NCBI RefSeq assembly: GCF_039540375.1
Contig: NZ_BAABEX010000013.1
Span: 62,001-126,000, forward strand
From: Acidovorax_G lacteus
GTDB lineage: Bacteria; Pseudomonadota; Gammaproteobacteria; Burkholderiales; Burkholderiaceae_C
Length of the DNA stretch: 64,000 bases
Direction of reading: 5' to 3'
The position numbers were made by a program, and so were the translations under genes. The first letter of the stretch is position 1. The number at the start of each line of letters is the position of its first letter. Positions 45,406-54,886 of this stretch are shown here, one piece after another. The notes beneath the pieces were generated by a model that had not been told where the DNA came from, searched no databases, and was given only the letters and a program-made list of their open reading frames with translations.

Positions 45406-46895
45406 GCCGACCCCGCCGCAGGAGACGCCCCGCGCGGCGGCACGGGCGGGAACTGCATGCCCGCCGAGGTGGGCGGTGCGGGCGGTGGTGGGCGTTTTTC
45501 GGGCAGGTCGGCACGCGCCGGGGCCAGGCCGTACCAGTCCACCTTGCGGGTGAGCACCATCACTGCGGCCAGCACGGCGAACAGCGCGATCGAGCCCACG
45601 GCCAGGGCCGTCTGCTCCAGTTGCAGCAGCAGGTACAGCAGCCCGTACAGCAGCGCAATGCCGCCGCCCAGCGGCAGCCCGCGCGACAGCCGCCCGAGCA
45701 TGTGGCTGGCGTAGTAGGTGAGCAGGGCCACGCAGGCGCTGGCCGCCACGCCGTAGGCCCAACCAAAGGGCAGGTGCTCCGACAGGCTCACCAGCAGTAG
45801 GAAGAAGCTGCACAGCGCGCTGCCCACCAGCAGGTACTGCACCGGGTGCACGCGCAGGCGCAGCAGCAGCTCGAACAGGCCCACGGCCACAAAGGTCAGG
45901 GCCACAAACAGCAGGCCGTATTTGGTGGCGCGGTCGCTCAGGGTGTAGGGGTTCACCGGGTCCACCAGCGCCACGCTGAAACTGTCCACACAACCGCGCG
46001 GCGCGGCGTTCGGGCCTTCGGCGGGCGTGGCCGCGTCCGCTCCGGTGTCGCTGGCCGGGTCGCACAGGCGGCGCTTGCGCTCTACGTCCTGCTGCGCCGT
46101 GGTGGCCAGTGACGACAGCCGCCACTGCGCGCGAAAGCCCGCGTCCGATACCTGCCGCTCGGTGGGCAGAAAGCGTCCGCCAAACGAAGGGTGCGGCCAC
46201 GGGCCCTGCACGCTGACTTCGGTGGTGCTGCCCAGCGGCACCACGGCCCAGCGCTCGGTGCCCACGAGTTCCAGGTCCAGCGTGGCCGCAAAGCCGCCGC
46301 TGCTGCCCGCCAGCGCTGCGGGCAGCACTGCGTGCAGGCCGCGCGCATAGGTGGGGTGGAAGGTGCCGGGCTTGAGCGCGAGCGTCTGCCCGTCTTGCTG
46401 CAGCCGCGCGTTGCGGATGCCGCGCGCATCGCTCACCGCCACCATCAGGATGGGTTGGCCGCACTGCAGGCGCGAGCCCTGCACCTGGCGCTGCGGTTGC
46501 AGGCTGGCCAGCGTGTCCCACTGGGCGCTTATGCGCGTCTGCGTCTGGTAGGCGGGCACCTTGTGCAGGCCGCGCGCGCGCTCTTGCAGTGCCACATCGG
46601 TGCGCAGCACCAGGCGCTCAGGCATGGCCGTGAGGCGGAATTCGCGCCGCTGCTCGCCGCGGCGCTCGGCCGGTGCGGTGGCGTCGTCCCAGCTTTCGAC
46701 GCAGGCCATGTGGATCAGCGGGCCCAGCAGGGTTTGCGGGCCCGCCAGGCTGTCGGCCACGCTTTGCACGGCCTGGCTGCGGTGGCTCTGGCGGTCGCGC
46801 ACGATGTCGGCGATCAGGCCCAGGCCCCACAGCAGCAGCAGGGTGATGCCGCCCAGCGCGGCGAGTTTGGTGAGCCAGGGATGGCGTTTCTTCAC
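45402..46895 (-). CDS. creD: Inner-membrane protein CreD
   Basis: A 497-residue envelope protein of the CreD family, the main output of the CreBC system (carbon source and beta-lactam/envelope stress responses in enterics and Pseudomonas/Stenotrophomonas). It has an N-terminal TM helix (about 10-30), a large periplasmic domain (about 35-320) and a C-terminal block of about six helices (TKYGLLFVALTFVAVGLFELL, YLLVGSALCSFFLLLVSLSEHL). The GTG start at 46895 has GGAGG 5 bases upstream. A cre tag lies 70 bases upstream. Confidence 0.92.
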   Translation of the reverse strand: MKKRHPWLTKLAALGGITLLLLWGLGLIADIVRDRQSHRSQAVQSVADSLAGPQTLLGPLIHMACVESWDDATAPAERRGEQRREFRLTAMPERLVLRTDVALQERARGLHKVPAYQTQTRISAQWDTLASLQPQRQVQGSRLQCGQPILMVAVSDARGIRNARLQQDGQTLALKPGTFHPTYARGLHAVLPAALAGSSGGFAATLDLELVGTERWAVVPLGSTTEVSVQGPWPHPSFGGRFLPTERQVSDAGFRAQWRLSSLATTAQQDVERKRRLCDPASDTGADAATPAEGPNAAPRGCVDSFSVALVDPVNPYTLSDRATKYGLLFVALTFVAVGLFELLLRLRVHPVQYLLVGSALCSFFLLLVSLSEHLPFGWAYGVAASACVALLTYYASHMLGRLSRGLPLGGGIALLYGLLYLLLQLEQTALAVGSIALFAVLAAVMVLTRKVDWYGLAPARADLPEKRPPPPAPPTSAGMQFPPVPPRGASPAAGSA

Positions 46896-46964
46896 AGGTC
46901 CTCCGAGGTGTTGTGGTGTGTGGAGGCGAGTCTCGGCAGCCCGCGTGAGCGGACCATGAAGTCT

Positions 46965-46980
46965 GTGAAGCGGGTGTGAA
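46965..46980 (-). promoter_or_regulatory. cre tag (CreB binding site) before creD
   Basis: Read on the minus strand, 46980-46965 is TTCAC-ACCCGC-TTCAC, a perfect match to the established CreB-binding direct repeat TTCAC-N6-TTCAC. It lies 70 bases upstream of the creD start and in the direction of creD transcription, so CreB is predicted to activate creD and its downstream partner. Confidence 0.85.
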
Positions 46981-47046
46981 GTGGTGCGGCGGGGCGGCGG
47001 GGCGGCGGGCGCGGGACGGCCCGGCTGCCCCGCGCTCACGCGCCCG

Positions 47047-48477
47047 TCAGGGCAGGGTGAGCGTGACGCACAGGCCCGGCGCGGTGTTGCGCACCTGCAT
47101 CTGCCCCCCGTGCAGGGCCATCACGCGCTGCACGATGGCCAGGCCCAGGCCCGAGCCGCTGCGCGTGCCGTCGGGCCGCGCAGTGGTGAAAAAGCGCTCG
47201 CCCAGCCGCGGCAGCGCATAGTCGGGCACGCCGGGGCCTGCGTCCTGCACCTGCACCTCGGGCCCGTTCAGCCGCACCTGCACGGTGCTGCCGGGCGGGG
47301 AAAAGTCCACCGCGTTGTCCAGCAGGTTGCCCAGCGCCAGGGTGATGAGTTCGGCCTCCCAGGGGCCGCTCGCGCCTTCGCCGCTCAACGCCAGCGCAAT
47401 GCCGCGCTGCGCCGCGCGCGCCTGCACCTGCTGCAGCGCCTGCTGCGCGCAGGCGGCCAGCGCCACCGGGGCCGAGGCCTCGGCGTGCGGGCGCTGCTCA
47501 AGCTTGGAGAGTTCGAGCAGCCGGTCGATGAGCCGCTGCAGGCGCTCGCTCTGCGCCACCACCTGGTCGGCAAAGCGTGCGCGGTCGGCCGCGGGCAGAT
47601 CGTCCTGCAGCAGCTCGCCCGCGCCGCGGATGGCGGCCACCGGGCTTTTGAGTTCGTGCGTGAGGGCGCGCACATAGCCCTCAACGTAGTCCTGCCCCTG
47701 CAGCCGGGCGCGCATGCGGTCCATGGCCTGCGCCAGGTCGCCCAGTTCGCCCGGCACCCGGGGCACGGGGGGCGGGGCCGTCCAGTCGCCCGCGGGCGCG
47801 CCGGCCGCCGGGCCCTGCACGCTCAGGGCGTAGTCGCGCAGGCGGCGCACGTTCCACACCATCCACAGCGTGACGGCCACGCCCACGGCCGCCGACAGGC
47901 CCAGCAGCAGCAGGCCGCCAGCCAGCACCTTGCGCTCGGCGCGGTCGATGAAGCGCTGCACGCTGCGCACCGGCTTGGCCACGGTGAGCACGCCGGCAAT
48001 GCGCCCGTCCACCTGCACGGGGGCGGCCACGTACATCACGCCAGTGCTGTCGTCGGCCGGGTCTTCGCGCGTGGCCCGTGCGCCGTATTCGCCGCGCAGC
48101 GTGCGGGCCACGTCGCGCCAGCGCGAATAGTCCTCGCCCACGGCGCGCTGCTCAGAATCGAACCGCACCACGCCCTGCGCGTCGGTCACGTAGATGCGGA
48201 AGTCCAGGCTCTGCTTGGACAGGCCCCAGATCGGCGCGTCCACCGTGCGCTGCGCATAGGCCCGCACCTGCTGGGCAAAGCGCCCGTCGGCCAGGCGGCC
48301 CGCGGCCAGGTCGTCGGCCGCCAGTTCGGCCAGCAGGTGGGCGGTGTCCACCATCATGTCTTCCATCACCTCGCGCACGCTGGGCTTGATCTCGGCCACG
48401 AACACGCGCAGCACAAAGAAGGCCGCAATGCCGTTGATGACGAAGAAGGCAAACAGCAGGCGCAGGCCGAGACGCAT
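47047..48477 (-). CDS. creC: Sensor histidine kinase CreC
   Basis: A 476-residue membrane kinase. TM1 lies near residues 7-27. A periplasmic sensor region (about 30-190: DAPIWGLSKQSLDFRIYVTD, GVMYVAAPVQVDGRIAGVLTVAKP) is followed by TM2 near 192-212, HAMP, HisKA with the phospho-acceptor in LTHELKSPVAAIRG, and an ATPase domain ending GSGLGLAIVQRVMALHGG. The KPVxSVQRFI membrane-proximal motif and the CreB/CreD neighbours support CreC. Confidence 0.93.
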   Translation of the reverse strand: MRLGLRLLFAFFVINGIAAFFVLRVFVAEIKPSVREVMEDMMVDTAHLLAELAADDLAAGRLADGRFAQQVRAYAQRTVDAPIWGLSKQSLDFRIYVTDAQGVVRFDSEQRAVGEDYSRWRDVARTLRGEYGARATREDPADDSTGVMYVAAPVQVDGRIAGVLTVAKPVRSVQRFIDRAERKVLAGGLLLLGLSAAVGVAVTLWMVWNVRRLRDYALSVQGPAAGAPAGDWTAPPPVPRVPGELGDLAQAMDRMRARLQGQDYVEGYVRALTHELKSPVAAIRGAGELLQDDLPAADRARFADQVVAQSERLQRLIDRLLELSKLEQRPHAEASAPVALAACAQQALQQVQARAAQRGIALALSGEGASGPWEAELITLALGNLLDNAVDFSPPGSTVQVRLNGPEVQVQDAGPGVPDYALPRLGERFFTTARPDGTRSGSGLGLAIVQRVMALHGGQMQVRNTAPGLCVTLTLP

Positions 48478-48492
48478 GGGACGGAGGTGCGG

Positions 48493-49176
48493 TCAGCCCG
48501 CGGCCAGCGCGTAGCCCAGCCCGCGGTGGGTGACGATGTACTCGCGCGACGGGTCGGCCTCGCGCAGCTTGGCGCGCAGGGTTTTGATGTGGGTGTCCAC
48601 CGTGCGGTCCAGGCTGTCGCTGTCGTCGCCCCAGGCGGCGGCCAGCAGGGCCTCTCGGCTCAGGATGCGGCCCGCGCCCTGCACCAGGCAGGCCAGCAGA
48701 CGGTATTCGCGCCGCGTGAGCGGCAGCGGCTGCCCGGCCAGCAGCATGCGCTGGCCTGCGGCGTCGTCGTGCAGGCCCGCAGGGGCGGTGGTGGCGGGTG
48801 CGCGCGCCGCGCGGCGCAGCAGGGCCTTGACGCGCGCCGCCAGCTCGCGCGGGCTGAAGGGCTTGGCCAGGTAGTCGTCTGCGCCCAGCTCCAGGCCCAG
48901 CACGCGGTCGATCTCTTCGCCCTGGGCGCTGAGCACCAGCACCGGCAACTGGGCCAGTGCCGGGGGCGCCTGGCGCAGCTCGCGCAGCAAATCCAGCCCA
49001 CTGCCGTCGGGCAGGCCCACGTCCAGCACCAGCGCGTCAAAGCGCTGGCCGCGCAGCTGCTGGCGCGCGTCCTGCACGAGCAGGCTGTGCGTCACGGCCC
49101 AGCCCTCGCGGCCGAGGGCGTAGCACACGGTGTGGGCAATCGCCGGGTCGTCTTCCAGAACGAGGATGGTGGACAT
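48493..49176 (-). CDS. creB: Response regulator CreB
   Basis: A 227-residue OmpR-type regulator. The receiver has ILVLEDD at the N-terminus, the phospho-Asp in LVLDVGLPDGSG and Lys in KPFSPRELAARV. The winged helix ends IKTLRAKLREADPSREYIVTHRGLGYAL. It starts the leftward creB-creC operon with creD downstream. Its predicted binding motif is present in front of creD. Confidence 0.93.
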   Translation of the reverse strand: MSTILVLEDDPAIAHTVCYALGREGWAVTHSLLVQDARQQLRGQRFDALVLDVGLPDGSGLDLLRELRQAPPALAQLPVLVLSAQGEEIDRVLGLELGADDYLAKPFSPRELAARVKALLRRAARAPATTAPAGLHDDAAGQRMLLAGQPLPLTRREYRLLACLVQGAGRILSREALLAAAWGDDSDSLDRTVDTHIKTLRAKLREADPSREYIVTHRGLGYALAAG

Positions 49177-49483
49177 GGTCAATGCTAGTGCGTGAAGCCT
49201 GCCGCCCCCCCCGGTGGCAAGGTGCGCGGGCCGTCGGCGCGGGGACGCCGAGCAAGGGCCGCCCCGCAGCGAGGGCCAGGGCCCCTCTGCACGCATCCTC
49301 GCGCCGTGTGCATCCGCGGACTCGGGCCGCCCGCTGCGTTGCCAATGCTCGCAATAGCGCAGGCTATTGCTGCGCTTGGCGCCTTGCAGCCGTTCCCGAT
49401 CCGCGGCGCACACTTTCCGCTCGATGCGTACCGAGGAGCCTTCCGAGGGGGAAGGCGCCGCAGGCGACTCAGGGGGCACCCTG
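49177..49483. other. Intergenic region creB-marC
   Basis: No gene is recognised in these 307 bases. It holds the perfect 8-bp dyad GCAATAGC/GCTATTGC with a 4-base loop (49351-49370) and several G/C runs. A leftward frame is open across it and joins creB, but its predicted residues look like non-coding translation. No good promoter for creB was seen. Confidence 0.45.
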
Positions 49484-50119
49484 TCACCGCGCCACCAGCA
49501 CCGGGAACAGCTTGCCCAGGCCGTCGGCCATCACCTCCACCGCCAGGGCCGCGAGGATCAGGCCCATGAGCCGGGTCATCACGTTGATGCCGGTCTTGCC
49601 CAGCACGCGCGCAATCGGGTCGGCTAGTGCAAAGCACACGGCCGTCGCTGCGGCGATGACCACGCCGTACACCAGCAGCGACGCGTGCTGCCAGAAGGTC
49701 TGCGCCCGGTCGGCGTAGATCACCACGGTGGACATGCTCGCCGGGCCGGTGAGCAGCGGAATCGTCAGCGGCACCACGGCGATGCTCGAACCAGCCGCGG
49801 CCTTTTCGGCGCCTTCTTCCAGCTCGTGCGTGTGCGGTTTGGCCTCTGCGGGCTGTGCGCCGAGCATGTTCATGGCCGAGATCAGCAGCAGCATGCCGCC
49901 GCCGACCTGGAAGCTCTGCAGCGAGATGTTGAAGAAATCCAGGATCTGCAGGCCCAGCAGCGCACAGGCGGCGATCACGCAGAACACACTCATCGAGGCC
50001 ACCTGGATGGTGCGGCGGCGCTGCGCGGGGCTGAAGCCCTCGGTGTAGTGGATGAAAAACGGCACGATGGCCAGCGGATTGACGATCGCCAGCAGCGTGA
50101 TCAGCGGTTTGAGGTCCAT
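49484..50119 (-). CDS. MarC-family membrane protein
   Basis: A 211-residue inner-membrane protein with six hydrophobic helices. Family features are LLAIVNPLAIVPFFIHYTEGFS at the N-terminus and AVVPLTIPLLTGPASMSTVVIYAD in the middle, with a charged loop (about 94-112) between the two repeats. The function of MarC proteins is unknown; the antibiotic-resistance link originally suggested was not upheld. Confidence 0.88.
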   Translation of the reverse strand: MDLKPLITLLAIVNPLAIVPFFIHYTEGFSPAQRRRTIQVASMSVFCVIAACALLGLQILDFFNISLQSFQVGGGMLLLISAMNMLGAQPAEAKPHTHELEEGAEKAAAGSSIAVVPLTIPLLTGPASMSTVVIYADRAQTFWQHASLLVYGVVIAAATAVCFALADPIARVLGKTGINVMTRLMGLILAALAVEVMADGLGKLFPVLVAR

Positions 50120-50331
50120 GCGCAAGACTCGGGGTGGATTCGGCGGGCCGCAGCGCTGGCCCCAAGGCCGAGTGTTTTGCCCGAAAAGCCAGGCGCTGCA
50201 AGAATGCCAGGGTGCGGCAATGGGCCGCATTACAGCATTCCCCATCGCCCGAGGCGAGGGGGCCCCACCCGCGGTGGTGCCCGGGCGCGACACTGCCGGG
50301 CCGCCGCCGCACCGCAACAAGGAGAACGCAC

Positions 50332-51021
50332 ATGGGTCAGTGGATCGAACTCAAGGCCGCCGATGGCCAGGCCTGCCCCGCCTGGGTGGCCGAACCCGAC
50401 GCGCCGCCGCAGGGCGCCGTGGTGGTGCTGCAGGAGATTTTTGGCGTCAACAGCCACATCCGCGCCGTGGCCGATCGTTTTGCCGCGCGTGGCTACCTGG
50501 CGATCGCGCCCTCCACCTTTGCGCGCGTGCAGCAGGGGGTGGAGCTGGGCTACACCGAACAGGACATGAAGGACGGCTTCGGCCTCAAGCAGGCGGTGGA
50601 CGGCCTGCCCGCCCCCGGTGTGCTGCAGGACATCCAGGCCGCCATCGACTGGGCGCGCGAGCGCAGCGGCGGCAAGGTGGGCATCGTGGGCTTTTGCTGG
50701 GGCGGCCTGCTGACCTGGCGCTCGGCCTGCGCGCTCGAAGGCCTGGCCGCAGCCGTGTGCTACTACGGCGGCGGCATGACCACGCCCGAAGAGTCGGCCC
50801 GCCAGCCGCGCGTGCCGGTGCTCGCGCACTTTGGCGAGCGCGACCACTGGATTCCGCTCGACAGCGTGCAGGCCTTCGGTCGCGCCCACCCCGGGGTCGA
50901 GGTGCATGTGTACCAGGCCGACCACGGCTTCAACTGTGACCAGCGCGGCTCGTACGACGAGGCCGCAGCCCTGGTGGCGCGCGACCGCACGCTCGCCTTC
51001 TTCGACCGCCACCTGGGCTGA
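50332..51021 (+). CDS. Dienelactone hydrolase family protein
   Basis: A 229-residue alpha/beta hydrolase. The catalytic triad is visible as Cys (GFCWGG), Asp (ERDHWIP) and His (ADHGFNCD), with the Glu that activates the Cys in VLQEIFGVN. Family members open dienelactones or act as carboxymethylenebutenolidases. No other aromatic catabolic genes are near, so the natural substrate is open. AAGGAG precedes the ATG at 50332. Confidence 0.9.
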   Translation: MGQWIELKAADGQACPAWVAEPDAPPQGAVVVLQEIFGVNSHIRAVADRFAARGYLAIAPSTFARVQQGVELGYTEQDMKDGFGLKQAVDGLPAPGVLQDIQAAIDWARERSGGKVGIVGFCWGGLLTWRSACALEGLAAAVCYYGGGMTTPEESARQPRVPVLAHFGERDHWIPLDSVQAFGRAHPGVEVHVYQADHGFNCDQRGSYDEAAALVARDRTLAFFDRHLG

Positions 51022-51026
51022 TCGCC

Positions 51027-51950
51027 ATGCGCCGCGCCCGCGCCTTCGGGGCCATCGGTTGGGCCGCCGCGCTGGGCCTGTGCGCGGCGTTGGCGGGCCC
51101 GACGCAGGCCGCAGAGCCTTCGCCCTACGGCGGCCCGCTGTTCGACGCCCACCTGCACTACAACGACGAGGCCTGGGACGGCCGCGCCGGCCCGCACCCG
51201 CCCGACGACGTGCTGCGCCGCATGCAGGCGGCCGGTGTGCGCGGCATTCTGGCCAACTCCCGGCCCAATGCCGGCTCGCTCACGCTGGCCGGGCTGCCAG
51301 CCACGCAAGCGGCCGGTGTGCAGGTCGTGCCCTTTGTGCGCCTGTACCGCAACCGGGCCGACTACACCGGCTGGCCGCGCGACCCGAGCATCTACGCCAT
51401 GGTGCTGGAAGAACTCGCGCGCGGCACGGCCGCCGGGCCCTACCGGGGCATTGGCGAATTCCACCTGTACGACAGCGCCGATGCCGACGGCCCGGTGGCG
51501 CGCCAGCTCATGGCCCTGGCCGAGGAGCGGCAGCTGGCCGTGCTCGCGCATGTGGACGACGTGGCCATCGACAAGCTCATGGCGCACACGCCCTCGCAAG
51601 GGCAGGCGGTGCGCCTGGTGTGGGCGCACACCGGCATTGGCGGGGCCGCGCCCGAGCGCGTGCAGGCCTTGCTGGAGCGTTACCCGCGGCTGATGGGCGA
51701 GCTGTCGTACCGGCCCGGGCTGGTGTGCGACGACGGGCAGCTCTGTCCGGCCTGGCGTGCGCTGATCGAGCGCTACCCAGACCGCTTTCTGATCGGCTCG
51801 GACACCTGGGTCAACCAGCGCTGGCTCTACTACGGCGAGCTGATGGCCAGCTACCGGCGCTGGCTGGGCGGCCTGCCCGCAGGGGTGGCCCGCCGCGTGG
51901 CCTGGGACAACGCAGCGCAGCTCTGGGGCGTGAGCGCACCGCCGCGCTGA
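51027..51950 (+). CDS. Exported amidohydrolase-family protein
   Basis: A 307-residue TIM-barrel protein with a signal peptide (about 1-29, LAGPTQAAEP). DAHLHY near residue 40 is the metal-binding HxH. AHVDD, WAHTGIGG and a C-terminal GSDTWVNQRW give the other ligands of the amidohydrolase_2 fold. An exported location is unusual for the class. It starts 5 bases after the dienelactone-hydrolase gene, so they are cotranscribed; the substrate is unknown. Confidence 0.82.
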   Translation: MRRARAFGAIGWAAALGLCAALAGPTQAAEPSPYGGPLFDAHLHYNDEAWDGRAGPHPPDDVLRRMQAAGVRGILANSRPNAGSLTLAGLPATQAAGVQVVPFVRLYRNRADYTGWPRDPSIYAMVLEELARGTAAGPYRGIGEFHLYDSADADGPVARQLMALAEERQLAVLAHVDDVAIDKLMAHTPSQGQAVRLVWAHTGIGGAAPERVQALLERYPRLMGELSYRPGLVCDDGQLCPAWRALIERYPDRFLIGSDTWVNQRWLYYGELMASYRRWLGGLPAGVARRVAWDNAAQLWGVSAPPR

Positions 51951-51979
51951 GCCCCCCGTGCGGAGGGGGCGCAGGGCGC

Positions 51980-53521
51980 TCAGGCCATGCGGAAGCGGTT
52001 CACGCTCTCGGCCAGCGCCACGGCCTGCTCGCGCAGGTTCTCGGCGGCGGCGGCCGATTCTTCGACCAGCGAGGCGTTCTGCTGCGTCATGCGGTCCAGC
52101 TCCGACACGGCCACGTTCACCTGGGCAATGCCGTTGCTCTGCTCGCCCGTGGCGGTGGTGATTTCCTGGATCAGGCTGTGCACTTCCTGCACCGATGCGA
52201 CCAGCCGGTCCATGGTCTGGCCCGCAGCGTCCACCTGCGTGGCGCCGGCTTCGACCTGCTCGACCGAGCGCTGAATGAGCTGCTTGATCTCGCGTGCGGC
52301 CTCGGCGCTGCGCTGGGCCAGACTGCGCACCTCGCCGGCCACCACGGCAAAGCCGCGACCTTGTTCACCGGCCCGTGCAGCTTCCACGGCGGCGTTCAGC
52401 GCCAGGATGTTGGTCTGGAAGGCAATGCCGTCGATCACGCCGATGATGTCGGCAATGCGGCGCGACGAGGCGCTGATGCCATTCATGGTGTCCACCACCT
52501 GCGACACGGCCTGACCGCCCTGCATGGCCACTTCGCTCGCGCTGGTGGCGGTGCTGGCGGCGCGGCGCGCGGCCTGCGCGTTCTGTGCGACCGAGCCGGT
52601 GAGCTGCTCCATGCTGGCCGCCGTTTGCTCCAGGCTCGACGCGGTGCTTTCGGTGCGGCTGCTCAGGTCCATGTTGCCGCTGGCAATCTGCTCGCTGGCC
52701 TGGGCAAGTTGGTCGGTGGTGTCGCGCACCGTGCGCAGCGTGTCGATCAGGTCGGTCTGCATGCGCTGCATGGCACGCAGCAGCTCGCTGATCTCGTCCT
52801 GGCCCTTGACGGTGATCTCCTGCGTGAGGTCGCGCTGCGAAATCGCATGCGCCACGCGAATGGCCTTGCCCAGCCCGCGCGAGACGGTGCGGTACACGCC
52901 CCGCACCATCAGCAGGTTGATGGCCAGCGCAATGCCGATGACCACGAGCGACCGCGTCAGGCTGGCGACGAAGGTGGCTCGCAGGTCGTCCACGTACACG
53001 CCCGAGCCCACCACCCAGTCCCAGGCGGCAAAGCGCTTGACGTACGAGATCTTGGGCGCAGGGTCTTGCTGGCCAGGCTTGGGCCACTGGTATTCGACGA
53101 TGCCGCCGCCATCGGGTTGGCGGGCGCGGTCGCCAAACAGGCGGAAGATGGCCTTGCCGTCCGGGTCTTTGATGGCCGAGCCGTCCTTGCCGTTCAGATC
53201 GGGGCGGAAGGGGTGCATCACCACCTTGGCGTCCACCGTCTGCAGCCAGAAGTATTCGTTGCCCGAATAGCGGGCGGCCTGCAGGGCCGACAGACCCAGC
53301 TGCTGGGCCTGCTCGCGGGTGTGGGTGCCAGCTTTTTCGAGCTGCTGCGCCCAGTCGAGGATGGAGTGAGCAATCTCCACGTTCTGGCGCACGGCCATCT
53401 CGCGGCTGCTGCGGTTGAGGTGGTATTCCTCCCACAAGAAGTAGGCGGACGTGGCAATCAGGATCAGGGTGCTGACGGCGGCCATCAGGCGCAATTGGCC
53501 AGCAATCGTGAGACGGTTCAT
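51980..53521 (-). CDS. Methyl-accepting chemotaxis protein (Cache sensor)
   Basis: A 513-residue chemoreceptor. TM1 lies near residues 8-30 and a periplasmic single-Cache domain around 35-185 (YFWLQTVDAKVVMHPFRPDLNGKD, SYVKRFAAWDWVVGSGVYVDD). TM2 lies near 190-210, followed by HAMP and a signalling domain with the conserved hairpin IDGIAFQTNILALNAAVEAA. No C-terminal CheR/CheB pentapeptide is seen. It stands alone, with no che genes adjacent. The start at 53521 (MNRLTIAG) avoids an unlikely N-extension. Confidence 0.93.
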   Translation of the reverse strand: MNRLTIAGQLRLMAAVSTLILIATSAYFLWEEYHLNRSSREMAVRQNVEIAHSILDWAQQLEKAGTHTREQAQQLGLSALQAARYSGNEYFWLQTVDAKVVMHPFRPDLNGKDGSAIKDPDGKAIFRLFGDRARQPDGGGIVEYQWPKPGQQDPAPKISYVKRFAAWDWVVGSGVYVDDLRATFVASLTRSLVVIGIALAINLLMVRGVYRTVSRGLGKAIRVAHAISQRDLTQEITVKGQDEISELLRAMQRMQTDLIDTLRTVRDTTDQLAQASEQIASGNMDLSSRTESTASSLEQTAASMEQLTGSVAQNAQAARRAASTATSASEVAMQGGQAVSQVVDTMNGISASSRRIADIIGVIDGIAFQTNILALNAAVEAARAGEQGRGFAVVAGEVRSLAQRSAEAAREIKQLIQRSVEQVEAGATQVDAAGQTMDRLVASVQEVHSLIQEITTATGEQSNGIAQVNVAVSELDRMTQQNASLVEESAAAAENLREQAVALAESVNRFRMA

Positions 53522-53723
53522 CGGATGCGGAGGCAAGAAAGACAGAGCCGACTGCACCGGCGGCCCAACGGTTGGTGTGCGAAAGCCTGCGATTGCAGCA
53601 TCCTGTGGGCGGTATGGATTTGATGCGCGTCAAGAGCTTGGCGGTGTGCCGGGCGCGCCGTCTCCCGGGCGACATGCCGCTGCGCTTGGCTGCCCGGCCC
53701 GCGCCGGGCGGGCCTGGCGGGGC

Positions 53724-54878
53724 TCAGCCGCCCGTGCGGGCCAGGTAGCGCTTGCGCCAGAAAAGCGCCACCAGCGCCAGCGCGATCAGCCCCATGGCTC
53801 CCATGGCCCACCAGAAGCCGTCCTGCTGGTGGATGAGCGGCAGAAAGTCGAAGTTCATGCCGAAGATGCCCGCGATCAGGTTCAGCGGCAGGAACACGGC
53901 CGTGAGCGCGGTGAGCGTGCGCATGATGTCGTTGGTGCGGTTGCTCTGCACCGAAAAGTGCATCTGCACGGCGGTTTCGGTGCTCTGTTCGAGCCGCCGT
54001 ACGTGGTGCACCACGCGCTCGATGTGCTCCAGCACATCGCGGCTGCGCACCTTGAGCAGGTCCCAGTCGCGCAGCCCGGCGGCGCTTTCGGGCTGGGGCC
54101 AGGTTTCGAGCGCGTCGATCCAGTCCTGCACCGCGGTGCGCTGGTCTTCGCAGATTTCGTCGAGCTGGTGCAGGGCCATGCGCGCATCGAGCAGCGCGCT
54201 CCAGTTGGAAAAGCGCGTGCGCGGGCGCAGCAGCTCGGTCTGCCAGTGGTCGAGCTGGCGCGAGAGTTCGCGGCGCAGGTCGAGGTAGCCGTCCACCATC
54301 TGGTTGACCAGGCGCAGCATCAGGTCGGCCGGGCTGGTGGGCAGGCGGTTGCCCGGCGGGGGGGCGCTGGGGCGGCCTTCGCGCGGTGGCTCGGCCGCGC
54401 TCACACCCGTGGCCAGCAGGCGCTGCACGTAGGCGTCGCGCACGGCGCAGTCGGCCGGGTGCACGGTGAGCAGCACCTGGTCGAAGACCGCAAAGCCCAC
54501 GGGGCTGGTGTCGATGCGGTGCAGCACCGGCGGGCCACCGCGGCGCGGCGCTGCGGCCGGGGGCACCGGCGCGGCGCTGTGGCCGGGCGTGGCGGCGGCC
54601 AGGCGGCGGAAGACCACCAGGTCGTACTGCAGCGTGTAGTCGTAGCGCGAGGGCAGCTGTGCGTTCAGCAGATCCGACACATGCAGGTCCACCAGCTGCA
54701 CACCGGCCAGCGCCTGCAGTGCGGCTTGCAGATCGGCCTGGCATTCGGCAAACACCGGGCGTGCGCAGGCCACCCACACAAAGCCCTGGGCGGGCGGCTG
54801 CTGGGGCAGGGCGGGCAGCTCCTGCACGCCACCGGCGTGCAGGTGGAAGATCCGGATACCGGCTGGATTCGGGGTCAA
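53724..54878 (-). CDS. CorA-family divalent cation transporter
   Basis: A 384-residue CorA-like (possibly zinc transporter ZntB-like) channel. There is a cytosolic alpha/beta domain (about 1-230), a long stalk helix, and two C-terminal TM helices with the GMN selectivity motif in IFGMNFDFLPL. The loop after GMN lacks the acidic MPEL sequence of Mg-type CorA, so metal choice is open. The TTG start at 54878 has GAGAGG 5 bases upstream. Its leader is built from a dispersed hairpin repeat. Confidence 0.87.
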   Translation of the reverse strand: MTPNPAGIRIFHLHAGGVQELPALPQQPPAQGFVWVACARPVFAECQADLQAALQALAGVQLVDLHVSDLLNAQLPSRYDYTLQYDLVVFRRLAAATPGHSAAPVPPAAAPRRGGPPVLHRIDTSPVGFAVFDQVLLTVHPADCAVRDAYVQRLLATGVSAAEPPREGRPSAPPPGNRLPTSPADLMLRLVNQMVDGYLDLRRELSRQLDHWQTELLRPRTRFSNWSALLDARMALHQLDEICEDQRTAVQDWIDALETWPQPESAAGLRDWDLLKVRSRDVLEHIERVVHHVRRLEQSTETAVQMHFSVQSNRTNDIMRTLTALTAVFLPLNLIAGIFGMNFDFLPLIHQQDGFWWAMGAMGLIALALVALFWRKRYLARTGG

Positions 54879-54886
54879 ATCGGCCT

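Noticed and set aside
49351..49370. Dyad GCAATAGC/GCTATTGC considered as a terminator
   Set aside because: No T-run follows on either strand, and no gene ends near it in the right direction.
48493..49479. Long N-terminal extension of creB through the intergenic region
   Set aside because: The family start MSTILVLEDD at 49176 fits all CreB-like regulators; the upstream residues look non-coding.
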